A DNA stretch of 64,000 nucleotides from Septoria linicola (taxonomy: Eukaryota > Ascomycota > Dothideomycetes > Mycosphaerellales > Mycosphaerellaceae): NCBI GenBank assembly GCA_024114885.1, contig CP099419.1:806001-870000 (forward strand), given 5' to 3'. Position numbers and translations under genes: made by a program. Under the pieces are notes generated by a model, which searched no databases, was not told the origin of the DNA, and worked only from the letters and a program-made list of their open reading frames with translations. Of this stretch, positions 63,513 through 64,000 are shown piece after piece. Numbering within the stretch: position 1 is the first letter of the stretch; every line of letters starts with the position of its first letter.

Positions 63513-64000
63513 ATGTCTTCACAACAGCGTGTGTCGCGTAGACCAGATGACGGCGTCGAGGGGACGTCCTTTCCACCTCTCCCCACCAGTCTGACCAAGC
63601 CCAACCCTCGCACTCACGCTGAGCACCGGTTCCCGTTCGGAGCTTCAGGTTCGCCAGATTGGCCCGTTCCTTCTGTATGTAGAGCAGCGCTTGCGACCCT
63701 GCTCTCACGTTATACGCGGGTTCCTGATGTCGCTTTTCACTTCGTGCGCGAACGAGCAGACTCACCTAGGAATGATCGGGACTCGACAAAAGCGCCAAAG
63801 AGGCGTATAAGCTACTGCAATGTGCACGTAGATCCGCAGCAATCGCGAGCGGACTTGTTGCAGGATGTCCAAATCAATGACAGCGAAGCAGAGGAGTCCG
63901 ACCAGGACAGCACGCATGACGGCGACACTGAGATTGTCGACTCACAGACCGTGCTTGCTGTTACGAGATCCGACAACAGGCCAGACGAACATTCGAATAT
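63513..64000 (+). CDS. NRPS-like enzyme, N-terminal fragment, 3' partial
   Basis: An open frame from ATG 63513 runs off the window (162 codons visible, no stop). The visible part reads TSFPPLPTS..., then ...VPSVCRAALATLLSRYTRVPDVAFHFVRER. This resembles the start of fungal non-ribosomal peptide synthetases and related multidomain enzymes, where an aromatic FPxLP segment precedes a helix of the pattern RAAWAxLLxRYTxxxDVxFG at the entry to a condensation-type domain. A more divergent and acidic stretch follows (DSEAEESDQDSTHDGD), unusual there. No adenylation or carrier motif is inside the window, so the call rests on one short similarity. Open sequence continues upstream of the ATG without a better start. 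Confidence 0.45.
   Translation, partial: MSSQQRVSRRPDDGVEGTSFPPLPTSLTKPNPRTHAEHRFPFGASGSPDWPVPSVCRAALATLLSRYTRVPDVAFHFVRERADSPRNDRDSTKAPKRRISYCNVHVDPQQSRADLLQDVQINDSEAEESDQDSTHDGDTEIVDSQTVLAVTRSDNRPDEHSN

Noticed and set aside
1..64000. CRISPR arrays, rRNA genes, bacterial-type operons or terminators
   Set aside because: None seen; gene structure is eukaryotic with spliceosomal introns.

Overview
The window looks like nuclear DNA of a filamentous ascomycete, most likely a Dothideomycete. The genes are spaced 0.2-1.8 kb apart, with introns of about 43-100 nt (GT..AG ends, CTNA-type branch sites), and the families are typical of filamentous fungi: a SpaA/Spa2 polarisome scaffold, Kap120 importin, a Cyt-4/Dss1-type mitochondrial RNase, a LaeA-like methyltransferase, a GH76 mannosidase and a DUF3605 protein. 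I assigned the organism from gene content only; no rRNA or tRNA gene was found.

Left part (1-34.7 kb): the C-terminal part of a membrane-anchored pepsin-like protease (cut by the window edge), a zinc alcohol dehydrogenase, a 2EXR/F-box-like protein, Kap120, an Arg/Asp-rich glycine-zipper protein, a PHO8-like vacuolar alkaline phosphatase, a nine-exon LaeA-like methyltransferase, an HMT1-type half ABC transporter, a GH76 enzyme, a second methyltransferase, a GFA-domain enzyme, a single-pass membrane protein, an alpha-dioxygenase-like haem peroxidase and a glutamate carboxypeptidase II-like M28 peptidase. These are ordinary, apparently intact genes.

Middle (34.7-42.2 kb): a 4.9 kb gene-poor stretch, a small two-exon acidic protein, and then about 2.2 kb of a decayed tandem array. 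Its unit is about 160 nt and is marked by a core around GACCGAGGC. The spacing of the better copies (159-162 nt) is close to or exactly a multiple of three, and the core translates as a Ser/Thr/Glu/Pro-rich peptide.

Right part (42.2-64 kb): the mitochondrial RNase II gene sits head-to-head with a Tim17-like gene. Next comes the most striking segment, 48.4-55.3 kb, where three neighbouring genes of a plausible L-arabinose/arabinofuranoside utilisation cluster are all broken. The sugar transporter has a 13-bp tandem duplication frameshift and lacks roughly its second half of membrane helices. The GH127 beta-L-arabinofuranosidase has one in-frame TAA. The C2H2-C2H2-Zn2Cys6 regulator has two in-frame TAA codons and a one-base frameshift. 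Beyond it lie a Gln/Asn-rich secreted repeat protein, SpaA, a DUF3605 protein and, running off the right edge, the start of a gene resembling the N-terminus of a non-ribosomal peptide synthetase-like enzyme.

Exon boundaries given here were derived by hand from GT/AG sites, reading phase and expected family sequence. They have not been checked against transcripts.
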